This document shows, in pieces, positions 8,119-17,479 of a stretch of 64,000 bases of DNA; the first letter of the stretch is position 1; the number at the start of each line of letters is the position of its first letter. Source of the stretch: Pseudomonas chlororaphis subsp. chlororaphis (GTDB lineage: Bacteria > Pseudomonadota > Gammaproteobacteria > Pseudomonadales > Pseudomonadaceae); NCBI RefSeq assembly GCF_003945765.1, contig NZ_CP027712.1:1550001-1614000 (forward strand), in the 5' to 3' direction. Position numbers and translations under genes: made by a program. The notes beneath the pieces are model-generated. The model saw nothing but the letters and a program-made list of their open reading frames with translations, searched no databases and was not told where the DNA came from.

Positions 8119-9625
8119 CGGCCACGGCGCGTTGCAGGGCCGAGCGCTTGCGCCAGATGCGGATCATCGGCATCAGCAGCATGATCACGGTCAGCACCCA
8201 GACGCCGACGGTGATCGGGCTGGACCAGAGGATTTCCATCGCGCCGTTGGAGATCGACAGCGCGCGGCGCAGGTTCTGCTCCATCAACCCGCCGAGGATA
8301 AAGCCCAGTAACACTGGCGACAGCGGGAAATCCAGCTTGCGCAGGATGTAGCCGAAGATGCCGATACCGACCATCAGGAACAGGTCGAAGGTGGTGGCGT
8401 GCACCGCGTAGACGCCGATCCCGGTGATGATTGCGATCACCGGCACCAGGGCCCAGTTCGGCACGGCGAGGATGCGGGTGAAGACGCGGATCATCGGAAT
8501 GTTGAGGATCACCAGCATGATGTTGGCGATGAACAACGAGGCGATCAGGCCCCAGACGATGTCCGGCTGCTGTTGGAACAGCAGCGGGCCCGGGGTGATG
8601 TTGTACAGCGACAGGGCGCCGATCATCACCGCGGTGGTGCCCGAACCCGGGACGCCGAGGGTCAGCATCGGTACCAGGGCGCCGCAGGCCGAGGCGCCGA
8701 TCGCGGTTTCCGGTGCCGCCAGGCCGCGCTTGTCGCCCTGGCCGAACTTGCCGCTGGCGCCGGCGATGCGTTTTTCGGTCATGTAGGCCACGGCGCTGGC
8801 CAGGGTCGCGCCGGCACCCGGCAAGACGCCCATGATGAAGCCCAGCAGGCCGCAACGGATGTTCACCACGAACACCGACGCCGCTTCCTTGAAGTTGAAC
8901 ATCATGCGCCCGGTGGCTTTCACCGCTTCCTGGCCGCGATGGGTTTTTTCCAGCAGCAACAGGATCTCGCTGATGGAGAACAAGCCCAGTACCAGCACCA
9001 CGAACTGGATGCCGTCGGTGAGGTGGATGTTATCGCCGGTGAAGCGGTACACGCCGCTGTTGGCGTCGATGCCGACCGACGACAGGAACAGCCCGATCAG
9101 CGCGGCGATAAAGGTCTTGATCGGACGATCGCCGGCCATGCCGCCGAGGCAGACTATGGCGAACACCATCAGCACGAAATACTCCGCCGGGCCGAAGGCG
9201 ATCGCCCATTTCGCCAGCAGCGGGGCGAACATCACCATGCCGCAGGTGGCGATCAAGGCGCCGATGAACGAGCTCCAGGCCGACAGCGACAAGGCCACCC
9301 CGGCCAGGCCCTGGCGCGCCATCGGGTAGCCGTCGAGGGTGGTCATCACGGTGGAAGCTTCGCCCGGGATGTTCAGCAGGATCGAACTGATCCGGCCACC
9401 GTATTCGCAACCCAGGTACACCGCCGCCAGCAGGATCAGCGCCGACTCCGGTGGCAGGCCGAGGGCGAAGGCGATCGGGATCAGCAGTGCCACGCCGTTG
9501 ATCGGGCCCAGGCCCGGGAGCAGGCCGACCACGGTGCCGATCAGGGTGCCGGTCAGGGCGGTGACCAGGTTGTAGGGGCTCAGCGCGACGCCGAAACCCT
9601 GGCCCAAATAACCAAGCGTATCCAT
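8111..9625 (-). CDS. tctA: Tripartite tricarboxylate transporter, large permease TctA
   Basis: A 504-residue integral membrane protein, the usual TctA size, with about twelve membrane segments. The conserved TctA glycine-rich signature near the N-terminus (GTVVGLLPGLGPINGVALLI) and its internal echo (GVLPGAGATLASAVAY) are both clear. TctA is the channel-forming subunit of the TTT secondary transporter, working with small subunit TctB and periplasmic receptor TctC. It starts one base after the tctB stop codon and overlaps the AbrB gene, showing tight operon packing. Confidence 0.95.
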   Translation of the reverse strand: MDTLGYLGQGFGVALSPYNLVTALTGTLIGTVVGLLPGLGPINGVALLIPIAFALGLPPESALILLAAVYLGCEYGGRISSILLNIPGEASTVMTTLDGYPMARQGLAGVALSLSAWSSFIGALIATCGMVMFAPLLAKWAIAFGPAEYFVLMVFAIVCLGGMAGDRPIKTFIAALIGLFLSSVGIDANSGVYRFTGDNIHLTDGIQFVVLVLGLFSISEILLLLEKTHRGQEAVKATGRMMFNFKEAASVFVVNIRCGLLGFIMGVLPGAGATLASAVAYMTEKRIAGASGKFGQGDKRGLAAPETAIGASACGALVPMLTLGVPGSGTTAVMIGALSLYNITPGPLLFQQQPDIVWGLIASLFIANIMLVILNIPMIRVFTRILAVPNWALVPVIAIITGIGVYAVHATTFDLFLMVGIGIFGYILRKLDFPLSPVLLGFILGGLMEQNLRRALSISNGAMEILWSSPITVGVWVLTVIMLLMPMIRIWRKRSALQRAVADV

Positions 9626-9626
9626 A

Positions 9627-10085
9627 TCAGTTCTCCAGAACGTCGAGCAGGCCCAGGGGTAGTGGCACGTCCATCACCCGGTCGAAGAGCACGTACAGAC
9701 CGATGGCCATCAGCGTTGTGACCACGGCGCTGGGCACCCAGCGGCCGCCGTACAGGCGCGCCATCGGAATGCCGATCAGGATGCTGCTGAGAATGAAACC
9801 CAGGGGTTCGAACAGACCGGCGAAGATCAGCAGCAGGAGCACACAGATGCTGATCTTGGTCAGGGTTTCACGGTCCAGTGGCGGCTCGTCTTCGCTGTGC
9901 TTTATCGGCGCCGGGCGAAACACCATGTACAGCAGCGCCAGGCCCATCAGGCCGAGCATCAGCAGGGGAAAGGCGCGCGGGCCGACCGGTTCGTAGGAAA
10001 AGGCGGCCTGGTAAGGCCAGGCCATCAGTGCCAGGCCCAGGCAGACCAGGAGCAGCAGCGAGGCGAAAAGGCGTTGTAAGAGCAT
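9627..10085 (-). CDS. tctB: Tripartite tricarboxylate transporter, small permease TctB
   Basis: A 152-residue protein with four predicted membrane segments and the weakly conserved TctB pattern (GPRAFPLLMLG after the first segment). It is the small membrane subunit paired with TctA for citrate-type tricarboxylates. It lies between tctC and tctA in the standard order tctC-tctB-tctA. Confidence 0.9.
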   Translation of the reverse strand: MLLQRLFASLLLLVCLGLALMAWPYQAAFSYEPVGPRAFPLLMLGLMGLALLYMVFRPAPIKHSEDEPPLDRETLTKISICVLLLLIFAGLFEPLGFILSSILIGIPMARLYGGRWVPSAVVTTLMAIGLYVLFDRVMDVPLPLGLLDVLEN

Positions 10086-10141
10086 GGGAAACTCCTGGGC
10101 CCCGCCCCCGCGAAAGGGGCAGGGCCGCTAGACAGGGGCGA

Positions 10142-11131
10142 TTACTGGATCAGGCCGAACTCTTTGGCCAGGGTCTTGTAGTCGGCCACCTGTTTCTTCA
10201 CGTAGGCGTCCAGTTCCGGCCCGGTCATGGCGAACGGGAAGAGCTCGCGCTGGTCGCGCAGCTTGGCGAACTCTTCGGAAGCCAGCAGCTTGTCGAAGGC
10301 GTCTTTCCACCAGGCGTAGTCTTCGTCGCTGACCTTCGGCCCGAGGTAGAAGCCGCGCACCACTGGCCAGACGATGTCGTAGCCCTGCTCCTTGGCGGTC
10401 GGGATGTCTTTCATTTCCGGCTCGTCCAGGCGCTTGTCGGAGAACACCGCGAGCAGGCGCATGTCGCCGCTCTGGATGTGCGGCATGGAGTCGGAAATGT
10501 CAGTACTGCCGACCTGGATGTGCCCGCCCAGCAGCGCGGTGGCGATTTCGCCGCCGCCTTCCAGGGCCACGTAGCGCAGGTCGCGCGGGTTGATCCCGGC
10601 GGCCTTGGCGATCAGCGCGGTCTGCATCCAGTCCTGGCTGCCGACGGTGCCGCCGGAGCCGATCACCACCGAGCTCGGGTCTTTCTTCAGCGCCTTGACC
10701 AGGTCGTCGAGGGTCTTGTACGGCGAGTCGCTCTTCACCGCGATGGCGCCATAGCTGGTGCCGACCGCGGCCAGCCAGCGCACCGCGCTTTCATCGAAGC
10801 GGCCGAACTTGCCCTGGGCCAGGTTCAGCAGCGAACCGCTGGACCAGGCCACCAGCGTGCCGGCGTCGGCAGGGCGCTGGGCCACCACCGCGTTGTAGGC
10901 CACCGCGCCGACACCGCCGGGCATGTAGGTCACGCGCATCGGCTTGGTCAGCAGCTTTTCGTTGACCAGCGCGCTCTGCGCCAGTTTGCAGGTCAGGTCG
11001 AAACCGCCGCCGGGGGAGGCCGGGGCGATGCATTCCGGGCGCTTGGGTTCGGCGCTGGCGGCGGCGAGCAGTTGACCGGCGAACAGCATACAGCCGGCGG
11101 CGAGGGCCAATTTACGCAGTGATGGGTTCAT
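10142..11131 (-). CDS. tctC: Periplasmic tricarboxylate-binding protein TctC
   Basis: A 329-residue protein with a signal peptide (about residues 1-25, ending LLAAASA). It has the Bug/TctC receptor fold signatures: PASPGGGFDLTCKLAQ near the ligand loop and IGSGGTVGSQDW. It captures citrate-like substrates in the periplasm for TctAB. The start MNPSLRK is preferred because it begins the signal peptide; the frame extends twelve codons further. The 56-base gap to tctB has no hairpin strong enough to split the operon. Confidence 0.93.
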   Translation of the reverse strand: MNPSLRKLALAAGCMLFAGQLLAAASAEPKRPECIAPASPGGGFDLTCKLAQSALVNEKLLTKPMRVTYMPGGVGAVAYNAVVAQRPADAGTLVAWSSGSLLNLAQGKFGRFDESAVRWLAAVGTSYGAIAVKSDSPYKTLDDLVKALKKDPSSVVIGSGGTVGSQDWMQTALIAKAAGINPRDLRYVALEGGGEIATALLGGHIQVGSTDISDSMPHIQSGDMRLLAVFSDKRLDEPEMKDIPTAKEQGYDIVWPVVRGFYLGPKVSDEDYAWWKDAFDKLLASEEFAKLRDQRELFPFAMTGPELDAYVKKQVADYKTLAKEFGLIQ

Positions 11132-11211
11132 GCTTGTCTCCACAGGAGTTGTTGTTGTGTGTTGCATGCCAGGGGCCTTGGCAGGCGTGGCGCCTGCCGA
11201 AGGTCGGTCGA

Positions 11212-12504
11212 TTACCAGAGCGCCAGGCTGTAGCTCACCAGCAGACGCACTTCATCCGCATCGCGGGCCGAATAGTTGGAGCGGTAGGTGGCGTTGCGCA
11301 GGCGCACCGCGACGTCCTTGAAGGTGCCGCTTTGCACCACGTACTTGATCTCGGTGTTGCGTTCCCATTCCTTGCCGGTATCGCCGTTTTTCAGGGCGAT
11401 GTTGTCGCCGCTCAGGTAGCGGGTCATGAAGGTCAGGCCGGGGATGCCGAGTTTGCCGAAGTCGTAGTCGTAGCGGGCTTGCCAGGAGCGTTCTTCGGCG
11501 CCGGCGAAGTCGTTGATCTGCACGAAGTTGACCAGGTACGGATCGGCCCCGTCGAGGTAGGGGAAGGCGCTGTCGCCGGACATGTGCTGGTAGCCGGCGC
11601 TGAGTTTATGCCCGTTCAGGGCGTAGCTCACCAGGCCGTTGAGGGATTTGTTGTCGATCTTGCCGCCGCGGGCCTGGCCCTGGTCGTCACTGACGGCGAA
11701 GCGCAGGTCCGTGGCGAAGGTGCCCGGGCCCATCGGCTGCGAGGCGAGCAGGCCGAAGAAGTGCTGGTTGTAGACCTCGGCGAGCTGGGCAAAGTGGTAG
11801 CTGCCGGTGATCTTGTCGGTGAACTTGTAGTCCAGGCCGCCGAAGTCGAAGTGCTTGCCGGCGACGGTGCCGGCGAAGCGGCTGTTCTTGTTGTTGAGGG
11901 CGATGTCTTCGAAGTCGGTGCTGTCGCGATCCTTGGCTTTCTCCAGGCGGCCGCCGGTGAAGGTCAGGTTCTTGATTTCCCTGGAGGTCAGCAGGCCGCC
12001 CTCGAAGGTCTGCGGCAGGATGCGCCCGTCGTTGGGCTTGATGGTCGGCAGTTCCGGGATCAGGCTGCCGATCTTCAGTTCGGTGGCGGAGATTTTCACT
12101 TTGCCGGTCAGGCCGACTTTGGAGTACTCGTCGGCGGCGCGCCCGTCGTCGTGGGTCGGCAGCAGGCCGGTGCCGGTGCGGTCGGGGCTGGAGTCGAGCT
12201 TGATGCCGAGCATGCCCAGCGCATCGACGCCAAAGCCCACGGTGCCGTCGGTGTAGCCCGATTGCAGGTTGAGCATGAAGCCCTGGGCCCATTCGTCGCG
12301 CTTGGATTGCTGGGCACTGGTACCGCTGCGGAAGTCGCGGTTGAAGTACATGTTGCGGGTTTCGAGGGTGGCGCTGCTGTCTTCGAAGAAGGCGGCCTGG
12401 CTGATCGGTGAGAAACCGGCAAGGGCGGCGGCGCTGGCGAGGGCGGTGTGGCTGAGACGGGAAAAACGAACAGGCTGGCAAGCCTGAGGCTGCATGGACA
12501 GCAT
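11212..12504 (-). CDS. opdH: OprD-family outer-membrane porin, probably the tricarboxylate porin OpdH
   Basis: A 430-residue protein with a signal peptide ending near residue 36 (SPISQA). The N-terminal OprD signature AFFEDSSATLETRNMYFNRDFR is split by the usual plug region, with beta-strand repeats to the C-terminal aromatic residue (YSLALW). Position is the strongest argument for OpdH: it lies directly upstream of tctCBA and divergent from tctDE, as in P. aeruginosa, where OpdH takes up cis-aconitate and tricarboxylates. Start MLSMQ has GGAG eight bases upstream. Another OprD paralogue cannot be excluded from sequence alone. Confidence 0.85.
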   Translation of the reverse strand: MLSMQPQACQPVRFSRLSHTALASAAALAGFSPISQAAFFEDSSATLETRNMYFNRDFRSGTSAQQSKRDEWAQGFMLNLQSGYTDGTVGFGVDALGMLGIKLDSSPDRTGTGLLPTHDDGRAADEYSKVGLTGKVKISATELKIGSLIPELPTIKPNDGRILPQTFEGGLLTSREIKNLTFTGGRLEKAKDRDSTDFEDIALNNKNSRFAGTVAGKHFDFGGLDYKFTDKITGSYHFAQLAEVYNQHFFGLLASQPMGPGTFATDLRFAVSDDQGQARGGKIDNKSLNGLVSYALNGHKLSAGYQHMSGDSAFPYLDGADPYLVNFVQINDFAGAEERSWQARYDYDFGKLGIPGLTFMTRYLSGDNIALKNGDTGKEWERNTEIKYVVQSGTFKDVAVRLRNATYRSNYSARDADEVRLLVSYSLALW

Positions 12505-12740
12505 CGTGTTGTACTCCGTTATTGTTCTTATTGGCGAAAACGCTTCGAGGCGTTTTTCGGGATGCCACCGGGAGGTAGCCACGGAAGTCGAAACAATCCG
12601 TGACAGGACTCTAAAGGGCCAACCTTTCGCTAACCTTTCAGCAGACTTTCACGGTTTTCGGGCTTCACAGCAGCGGTCCCGGCTGTAAACTCCGCGGCAA
12701 TAAAAAGTGCCGTCGATCCCCTGAACGAGGTAGGAAATCC
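12505..12740. promoter_or_regulatory. Divergent opdH / tctD control region
   Basis: 236 bases between opdH (leftward) and tctD (rightward). It must hold both promoters and, by analogy with known tct loci, TctD binding sites. The run agtcgaaacaatccgtgacag near the middle is a possible regulator site, but I cannot define a repeat with confidence. Confidence 0.5.
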
Positions 12741-13412
12741 ATGCGCGTGCTTCTCGTCGAAGACCACCTGCAGCTGGCTGAAAGTGTCGCCCAGGCGCTC
12801 AAGAGCACGGGTTTGACCGTGGATGTGCTGCACGACGGAGTCGCCGCGGACCTGGCCCTGAGCAGCGAGGATTACGCCATGGCGATCCTCGATGTGGGCC
12901 TGCCGCGCCTGGATGGTTTCGAAGTGCTGGCGCGCCTGCGGGCCCGGGGCAAGAACCTGCCAGTGTTGATGCTGACCGCGCGCAGCGATGTCAAGGACCG
13001 GGTCCACGGCCTCAACCTGGGGGCGGACGACTACCTGGCCAAGCCCTTCGAACTGACCGAGCTGGAAGCACGGGTCAAGGCCCTGCTGCGGCGCAGCGTG
13101 CTCGGCGGTGAGCGAGTACAGCGCTGCGGGGTGCTGGCCTACGACCTCGATACCCGGCGCTTTACCCTGGGTGAAGAGCTGCTGACCCTGACCTCCCGCG
13201 AGCAGGCGGTACTCGAGGCGTTGATCGCCCGGCCGGGGCGGGTCATGAGCAAGGAGCAACTGGCGTCCCAGGTGTTCGGCCTGGATGAAGAGGCCAGCCC
13301 GGACGCCATCGAGATCTATGTCCATCGCTTGCGCAAGAAACTCGACGGCCAACCGGTGGCCATCGTCACCTTCCGCGGGCTTGGCTACCTGCTGGAAAGC
13401 CGCGATGCATAG
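12741..13412 (+). CDS. tctD: Response regulator TctD (OmpR family)
   Basis: A 223-residue regulator. The receiver domain (1-115) has acidic residues at 7-8, phospho-acceptor Asp51 (AILDVGLPRLDG), Thr in MLTARS and Lys in YLAKPFE. The C-terminal OmpR/PhoB winged helix (about 125-220) contains SREQAVLEAL and IEIYVHRLRKKL. It should activate opdH-tctCBA when phosphorylated by TctE. Its stop overlaps the tctE start by eight bases, giving translational coupling. Confidence 0.93.
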   Translation: MRVLLVEDHLQLAESVAQALKSTGLTVDVLHDGVAADLALSSEDYAMAILDVGLPRLDGFEVLARLRARGKNLPVLMLTARSDVKDRVHGLNLGADDYLAKPFELTELEARVKALLRRSVLGGERVQRCGVLAYDLDTRRFTLGEELLTLTSREQAVLEALIARPGRVMSKEQLASQVFGLDEEASPDAIEIYVHRLRKKLDGQPVAIVTFRGLGYLLESRDA

Positions 13413-14790
13413 GCCCAGCAGCCTGCGCTGGCGCCTGCTGTGGAACCTGGCACTGCTGCTGGTGGTGCTGATGCTGGCCAGCGGCCTGAGTGCCTACTGG
13501 AACGGCCGCGAGGCAGCGGATACGGCTTACGATCGGACTTTGCTGGCCTCGGCCCGGACCATCGCCGCCGGTTTGTCCCAGCGTGACGGTGGCCTGAGCG
13601 CCAATGTGCCCTATGTCGCCCTCGATACCTTCGCCTACGACAGTGCCGGGCGGATCTATTACCAGGTCAACGATATCCATCAGAAGCTGATTTCCGGTTA
13701 CGAAAACCTGCCCGGTCCGCCGCCGGGCACGCCGCGCACCGACGATTATCCGGCGCTGGCGCGGTTCTACGATGCTACTTACCAAGGGCAGAACGTCCGC
13801 GTGGTGAGCCTGCTCAAGGCGGTCAGCGAGCCGAACATGAACGGCATGGCGGAGATTCGCGTGGCGGAGACCGACGAGGCGCGGGTCCGCATGGCGCGCA
13901 GCCTGATGGCCGATACCCTGTTGCGCCTGGGCATGCTGGCCATCGGTGCGTTGTTGCTGGTGTGGTTCGCGGTCAGCGCCGCGTTGCGTCCGCTGGAGCG
14001 TTTGCGCAGCGCGGTGGAGGAGCGCCAGCCCGACGACTTGCGGCCCTTGCCGCTGGTCGAGGTGCAACGCGAGTTGTGGCCCCTGGTGCGGGCGCTCAAT
14101 CACTTCACCGAGCGACTGCGTGGCCAGTTCGAGCGTCAGGCGCAGTTCATCGCCGACGCCGCCCATGAATTGCGCACCCCCCTGGCGGCGTTGAAGGCGC
14201 GCCTGGAATTGGGTCTGCGGGCCTCGGAGCCCGAGACCTGGCGCAATACCCTGGAAAGCGCCGCCCAGGGCACCGATCGCCTGACCCATCTGGCCAATCA
14301 ACTGTTGTCCCTGGCGCGGATCGAAAACGGCGCCCGGGCGATTGCCGAGGGCGGCGCGCAATTGCTCGATCTCAGCCAGTTGGCCCGCGAGTTGGGCATG
14401 GCCATGGCGCCCTTGGCCCACGCCCGGGGTATCGCCCTGGCCTTGGAAGCCGATGAGCCGGTGTGGCTGCGCGGTGAACCAACCCTCTTGAACGAACTGC
14501 TGAGCAACTTGGTGGACAATGCCCTGGCCCACACCAAGCCGGGCGGAAACGTGATCCTGCGGGTCAGCGCGCCGGCGGTGCTGGAGGTGGAGGACGACGG
14601 CCCGGGGATTCCCCTGGAGGACCGCGACCGGGTATTCGAGCGTTTCTACCGACGCAACCCCCATGTCGCCGGTTCCGGCCTGGGCCTGGCGATCGTCGGC
14701 GAAATCTGTCGTGCCCATCTGGCGCAGATCAGCCTGCATGATGGCGCGCAGGCGGGTCTGAAGGTGCGGGTGAGTTTTAACGCGGGCTAG
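13405..14790 (+). CDS. tctE: Sensor histidine kinase TctE
   Basis: A 461-residue membrane kinase. Membrane segment one is about 10-31. A periplasmic TctE sensor domain (about 35-165) is followed by membrane segment two (about 172-195), a short HAMP-like linker, HisKA with phospho-acceptor His254 (DAAHELRTPLA) and an ATPase domain with N box (NLVDNALAH) and G1/G2 boxes (EDDGPGIP; GSGLGLAI). It pairs with TctD to sense external tricarboxylates. The start MHRPSS overlaps tctD; the longer frame from 13285 would run inside tctD and is not credible. Confidence 0.92.
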   Translation: MHRPSSLRWRLLWNLALLLVVLMLASGLSAYWNGREAADTAYDRTLLASARTIAAGLSQRDGGLSANVPYVALDTFAYDSAGRIYYQVNDIHQKLISGYENLPGPPPGTPRTDDYPALARFYDATYQGQNVRVVSLLKAVSEPNMNGMAEIRVAETDEARVRMARSLMADTLLRLGMLAIGALLLVWFAVSAALRPLERLRSAVEERQPDDLRPLPLVEVQRELWPLVRALNHFTERLRGQFERQAQFIADAAHELRTPLAALKARLELGLRASEPETWRNTLESAAQGTDRLTHLANQLLSLARIENGARAIAEGGAQLLDLSQLARELGMAMAPLAHARGIALALEADEPVWLRGEPTLLNELLSNLVDNALAHTKPGGNVILRVSAPAVLEVEDDGPGIPLEDRDRVFERFYRRNPHVAGSGLGLAIVGEICRAHLAQISLHDGAQAGLKVRVSFNAG

Positions 14791-14805
14791 AGGCTGTGGT
14801 ACAGG

Positions 14806-14853
14806 TTCAGTAGAACATTGATTCAGTAGAGCATTGATTCAATAGAACATTGA
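14806..14853. repeat. Three tandem 16-bp repeats at the end of the HDOD gene
   Basis: Three head-to-tail copies at 14806-14821, 14822-14837 and 14838-14853, consensus ttcartagarcattga. The last copy contains the stop codon and final codons (SMFY) of the HDOD gene, so the array is a duplicated gene end. Confidence 0.85.
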
Positions 14854-15660
14854 CCGCGACTCGGCCAGATCGCTGCACATTGCCTTGTTCTCGGGGTCGA
14901 TCCCGAGTTTTTTGAAGGCTGGCACGCTGAGGATATCGATCTTCGCCAGTGGGTGGTCGGTGTCTTTGTGGCAATAGAGGCTGGCGATCTGCACCAGGTC
15001 GACATAGTCCAGGCGCTCGGACTGGCGCTGGAAGTCCAGGTACTGCCCCGGCAACTTGGCCAGCTGTTCCGGAAACTCCCAGACTTGCAGCAGCTTGTCG
15101 CCCAGCAATGGGTGGATGTGCTCGATCACGTGGTTGAGGCTGACCGGGTCGGACAGCAGCTCATAGTGATCTTCCGCATAGGTTAGGATCGGCAGTACGC
15201 CGATCTGGTGCACCAGCCCGCCGAGGGCGGCCTGGTCGGGCTTCAACTGGGTATGGCTGCGGCACAGGGCATAGCTGACTCCGGCCACTTCCAGGCTTTT
15301 GCGCCAGACGTCATGCATCTTTTGCGCGATCACCTCCGAGCGGGCATGGAAAATCTGTTCCATGACCAGGCCGATGGCCAGGTTGCTGCTGTAGTTGACC
15401 CCCAGCCGGGTAATCGCGGTGTGCAGGTCGGTGACTTCCTGGGTGGCGCGCAGCAGGGGGCTGTTGACCACTTTGATCAGGCGCGCCGACAGCGCCGTAT
15501 CACGGCCAATCACTTTGCTCAGGGTGCTGACGCTGATTTCCGGATCTTCAGCGGCCCGGCGAATCTGCAGGGCCACTTCCGGTAGCGTTGGCAGAACCAG
15601 GTCATCGTTGTCGATGGCCTCAACCAAATCCTGTTGGACCTTTTCCGCCAGCTCACTCAT
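14839..15660 (-). CDS. HDOD domain protein
   Basis: A 273-residue protein made mostly of one HDOD domain (about 20-220). It has the family pattern LPTLPEVALQIRRAAEDPEIS followed by ARLIKVVNSPLL. HDOD proteins resemble HD-domain phosphohydrolases without a full metal site and are thought to act as signalling scaffolds. The exact role is unknown. The gene stands alone, back-to-back with tctE across a short gap. Its last codons lie inside a 16-bp tandem repeat, so the C-terminus could vary by slippage. Confidence 0.88.
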   Translation of the reverse strand: MSELAEKVQQDLVEAIDNDDLVLPTLPEVALQIRRAAEDPEISVSTLSKVIGRDTALSARLIKVVNSPLLRATQEVTDLHTAITRLGVNYSSNLAIGLVMEQIFHARSEVIAQKMHDVWRKSLEVAGVSYALCRSHTQLKPDQAALGGLVHQIGVLPILTYAEDHYELLSDPVSLNHVIEHIHPLLGDKLLQVWEFPEQLAKLPGQYLDFQRQSERLDYVDLVQIASLYCHKDTDHPLAKIDILSVPAFKKLGIDPENKAMCSDLAESRSMFY

Positions 15661-15697
15661 TTCTGTTCTCTAGGGGTATTGCAGGAAGTTGCGGCGA

Positions 15698-16639
15698 TCA
15701 GCGCTGGATTTCTCGATCGCGATCCAGCTGGTAAGGCAGGTCCAGCAGGTGCAGCCCCGGACCTTCGAGCGCGCCAAGATGGAGATTGCCATCCTCTGCA
15801 GCTTCGGCTTGCAGTACGGCCAGGAGTTCAATGTTTTGTTCGGCACGCGCGGCGATCACTACCTCACCGATGGCGCTGCCGTGGGTCGGGGAGAACAGCG
15901 GGGTGCCGGGTTCCGGCAACTCTTCGGCGTTCAAGGCCAGGCGGTAGAGGCGGCGCTTGAGTTTGCCCAGGTACTGCATGCGCGCGACGATTTCCTGGCC
16001 GGTATAGCAGCCTTTCTTGAAACTGACGCCGCCGATGGCCTGCAGATTGAGCATCTGCGGGATAAACAGCTCACGAGTGGCCGGCATGACCTGGCCGATG
16101 CCGGCGCGGATCTGGCCCAGTAACCATTGATTGAGATCGCCTTCGGGCAGTTGCACGGCCAGCTTTTCGCGCAAGACCTCAGCTTTATCTGCGGGGGCCC
16201 AGAGCTCGGTCCGGTCCGCTGAAACACGAATGGCGATCAGGCCGTCGTTGCGGGCGACCGCGCCGTCTTCCGGCGGCAACTCCAGCCCGAGACCGGCCAG
16301 CAGCGTATTGGCGTTGCCCAGGCCGAAGCGCGCCCACAGGGCACTTTCATCGCTGAGCTTGGCCTTGGAAAACACGGCGTATTTTTTCAGGTCCGCCAGT
16401 TGCGGCTCCAGCAACTCGGTGGCCATGGCCAGCAGGCAGCCATCGCCTTCGAGCAGGATGCGAAAGCTCGATTGCATGCGGCCTTTCTGGGTGCAACGGG
16501 CGCCCAGGCTGGATTGGCTATCACTGAGGTAATTGAGATTGCAGGTCAGCTGGCCCTGAAGGAACTTGCTGGCATCAGGGCCGCGGACGGCGAGAACGCC
16601 CTCGTGGGACAGGGAGCAGAAAAAAGCGGAATCAGCCAT
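15698..16639 (-). CDS. ygfZ: Folate-binding Fe-S cluster repair protein YgfZ
   Basis: A 313-residue protein related to the T-protein of glycine cleavage (GcvT fold). The diagnostic motif KGCYTGQEIVARMQYLGK holds the conserved cysteine needed for YgfZ activity. It uses tetrahydrofolate and helps maintain certain iron-sulfur enzymes such as MiaB. It is divergent from sdhE-ygfX, the conserved Pseudomonas arrangement. Confidence 0.93.
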   Translation of the reverse strand: MADSAFFCSLSHEGVLAVRGPDASKFLQGQLTCNLNYLSDSQSSLGARCTQKGRMQSSFRILLEGDGCLLAMATELLEPQLADLKKYAVFSKAKLSDESALWARFGLGNANTLLAGLGLELPPEDGAVARNDGLIAIRVSADRTELWAPADKAEVLREKLAVQLPEGDLNQWLLGQIRAGIGQVMPATRELFIPQMLNLQAIGGVSFKKGCYTGQEIVARMQYLGKLKRRLYRLALNAEELPEPGTPLFSPTHGSAIGEVVIAARAEQNIELLAVLQAEAAEDGNLHLGALEGPGLHLLDLPYQLDRDREIQR

Positions 16640-16788
16640 GGGTCATCGCAGGGTAAAAAGTCTGGCGAACATCATAAGGGGGCGCCCTTGAAATGGGTAG
16701 TTCACAAAGGATGGGTGGTGACCGACCAAAGCCGACTGTTCTGGTGTCCGTCGGGCTGTATACTTGCGCTCTATTTGAGGAGCGCTCC

Positions 16789-17043
16789 ATGGTCGAAGAT
16801 GTTGAATTGAACCGCCTCTACTGGCACAGCCGCCGCGGCATGCTGGAACTGGACGTGTTGCTGGTGCCATTCGTGAAAGAAGTCTATCCGCATCTGAACG
16901 ATGTTGACCGTGCCTGCTACGTCAGGCTGCTCGAATGCGAAGATCAGGACATGTTCGGCTGGTTCATGGAACGCTCCGAATCCGAAGATCCCGAGCTGCA
17001 ACGCATGGTCCGCATGATCCTGGATCGTGTCCAACCCAAGTAA
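16789..17043 (+). CDS. sdhE: Succinate dehydrogenase flavinylation factor SdhE
   Basis: An 84-residue all-helical protein with the signature [11 protein letters not shown], whose Arg-Gly pair is needed for covalent FAD attachment to SdhA and FrdA. Length and fold match E. coli SdhE (YgfY/CptB). The start MVEDVELNR is preceded by GAGGAG. It overlaps the GTG start of ygfX by 17 bases. Confidence 0.93.
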   Translation: MVEDVELNRLYWHSRRGMLELDVLLVPFVKEVYPHLNDVDRACYVRLLECEDQDMFGWFMERSESEDPELQRMVRMILDRVQPK

Positions 17044-17479
17044 CGCCTTCGAATGCCGCTGGCAGCCTTCCAGGCAATTGCTGGCGGCCTATCTTCTGGC
17101 CCAGCTGTTCGCGCTGGGCGCCTTGCTGATGCTCGATATTCCACTCTGGGCCCGTCTGCTCGGGGTTCTGCTGTGCCTGGGTCACGGAGTCTGGGCGTTG
17201 CCGCGGCGGATTCTGCTGAATCATCCCTCGGCTTTCAGCGGTCTGCGTCGTAATGCCGATGGCTGGCAGTTGTGGTGCGCCGGGCAGGGTTGGCGGCCGG
17301 TGCAACTGCGGCCTGACAGCCTGGCGCTGCCGCTGCTGGTGGTGTTGCGTTTTCGCCTGTCGGGCGAGCGCTGGGTGAGGTCGGTCTGTGTGCCGCGGGA
17401 CGCGCAGGCGGCCGATGTGCATCGGCGCCTGCGCGTGCGGCTCAAGTTCAGTCGCCGTAGGTGGGCGGCACCAGAATAG
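17027..17479 (+). CDS. ygfX: YgfX-like membrane protein (CptA)
   Basis: A 150-residue protein starting with GTG inside the end of sdhE. There are two membrane segments near the N-terminus (about 18-55), then a soluble beta-rich region. The sdhE-ygfX pair was described both as a toxin-antitoxin-like pair (CptAB) and as a flavinylation locus; the latter is now better supported for SdhE. The last 32 bases overlap the convergent nadB 3' end. Sequence conservation is low, so the name rests mainly on position and topology. Confidence 0.75.
   Translation: MSNPSNAFECRWQPSRQLLAAYLLAQLFALGALLMLDIPLWARLLGVLLCLGHGVWALPRRILLNHPSAFSGLRRNADGWQLWCAGQGWRPVQLRPDSLALPLLVVLRFRLSGERWVRSVCVPRDAQAADVHRRLRVRLKFSRRRWAAPE

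Noticed and set aside
8399-9721. 440-codon open frame antisense to tctA
   Set aside because: His/Asp/Gly-rich nonsense typical of reverse-frame shadows.
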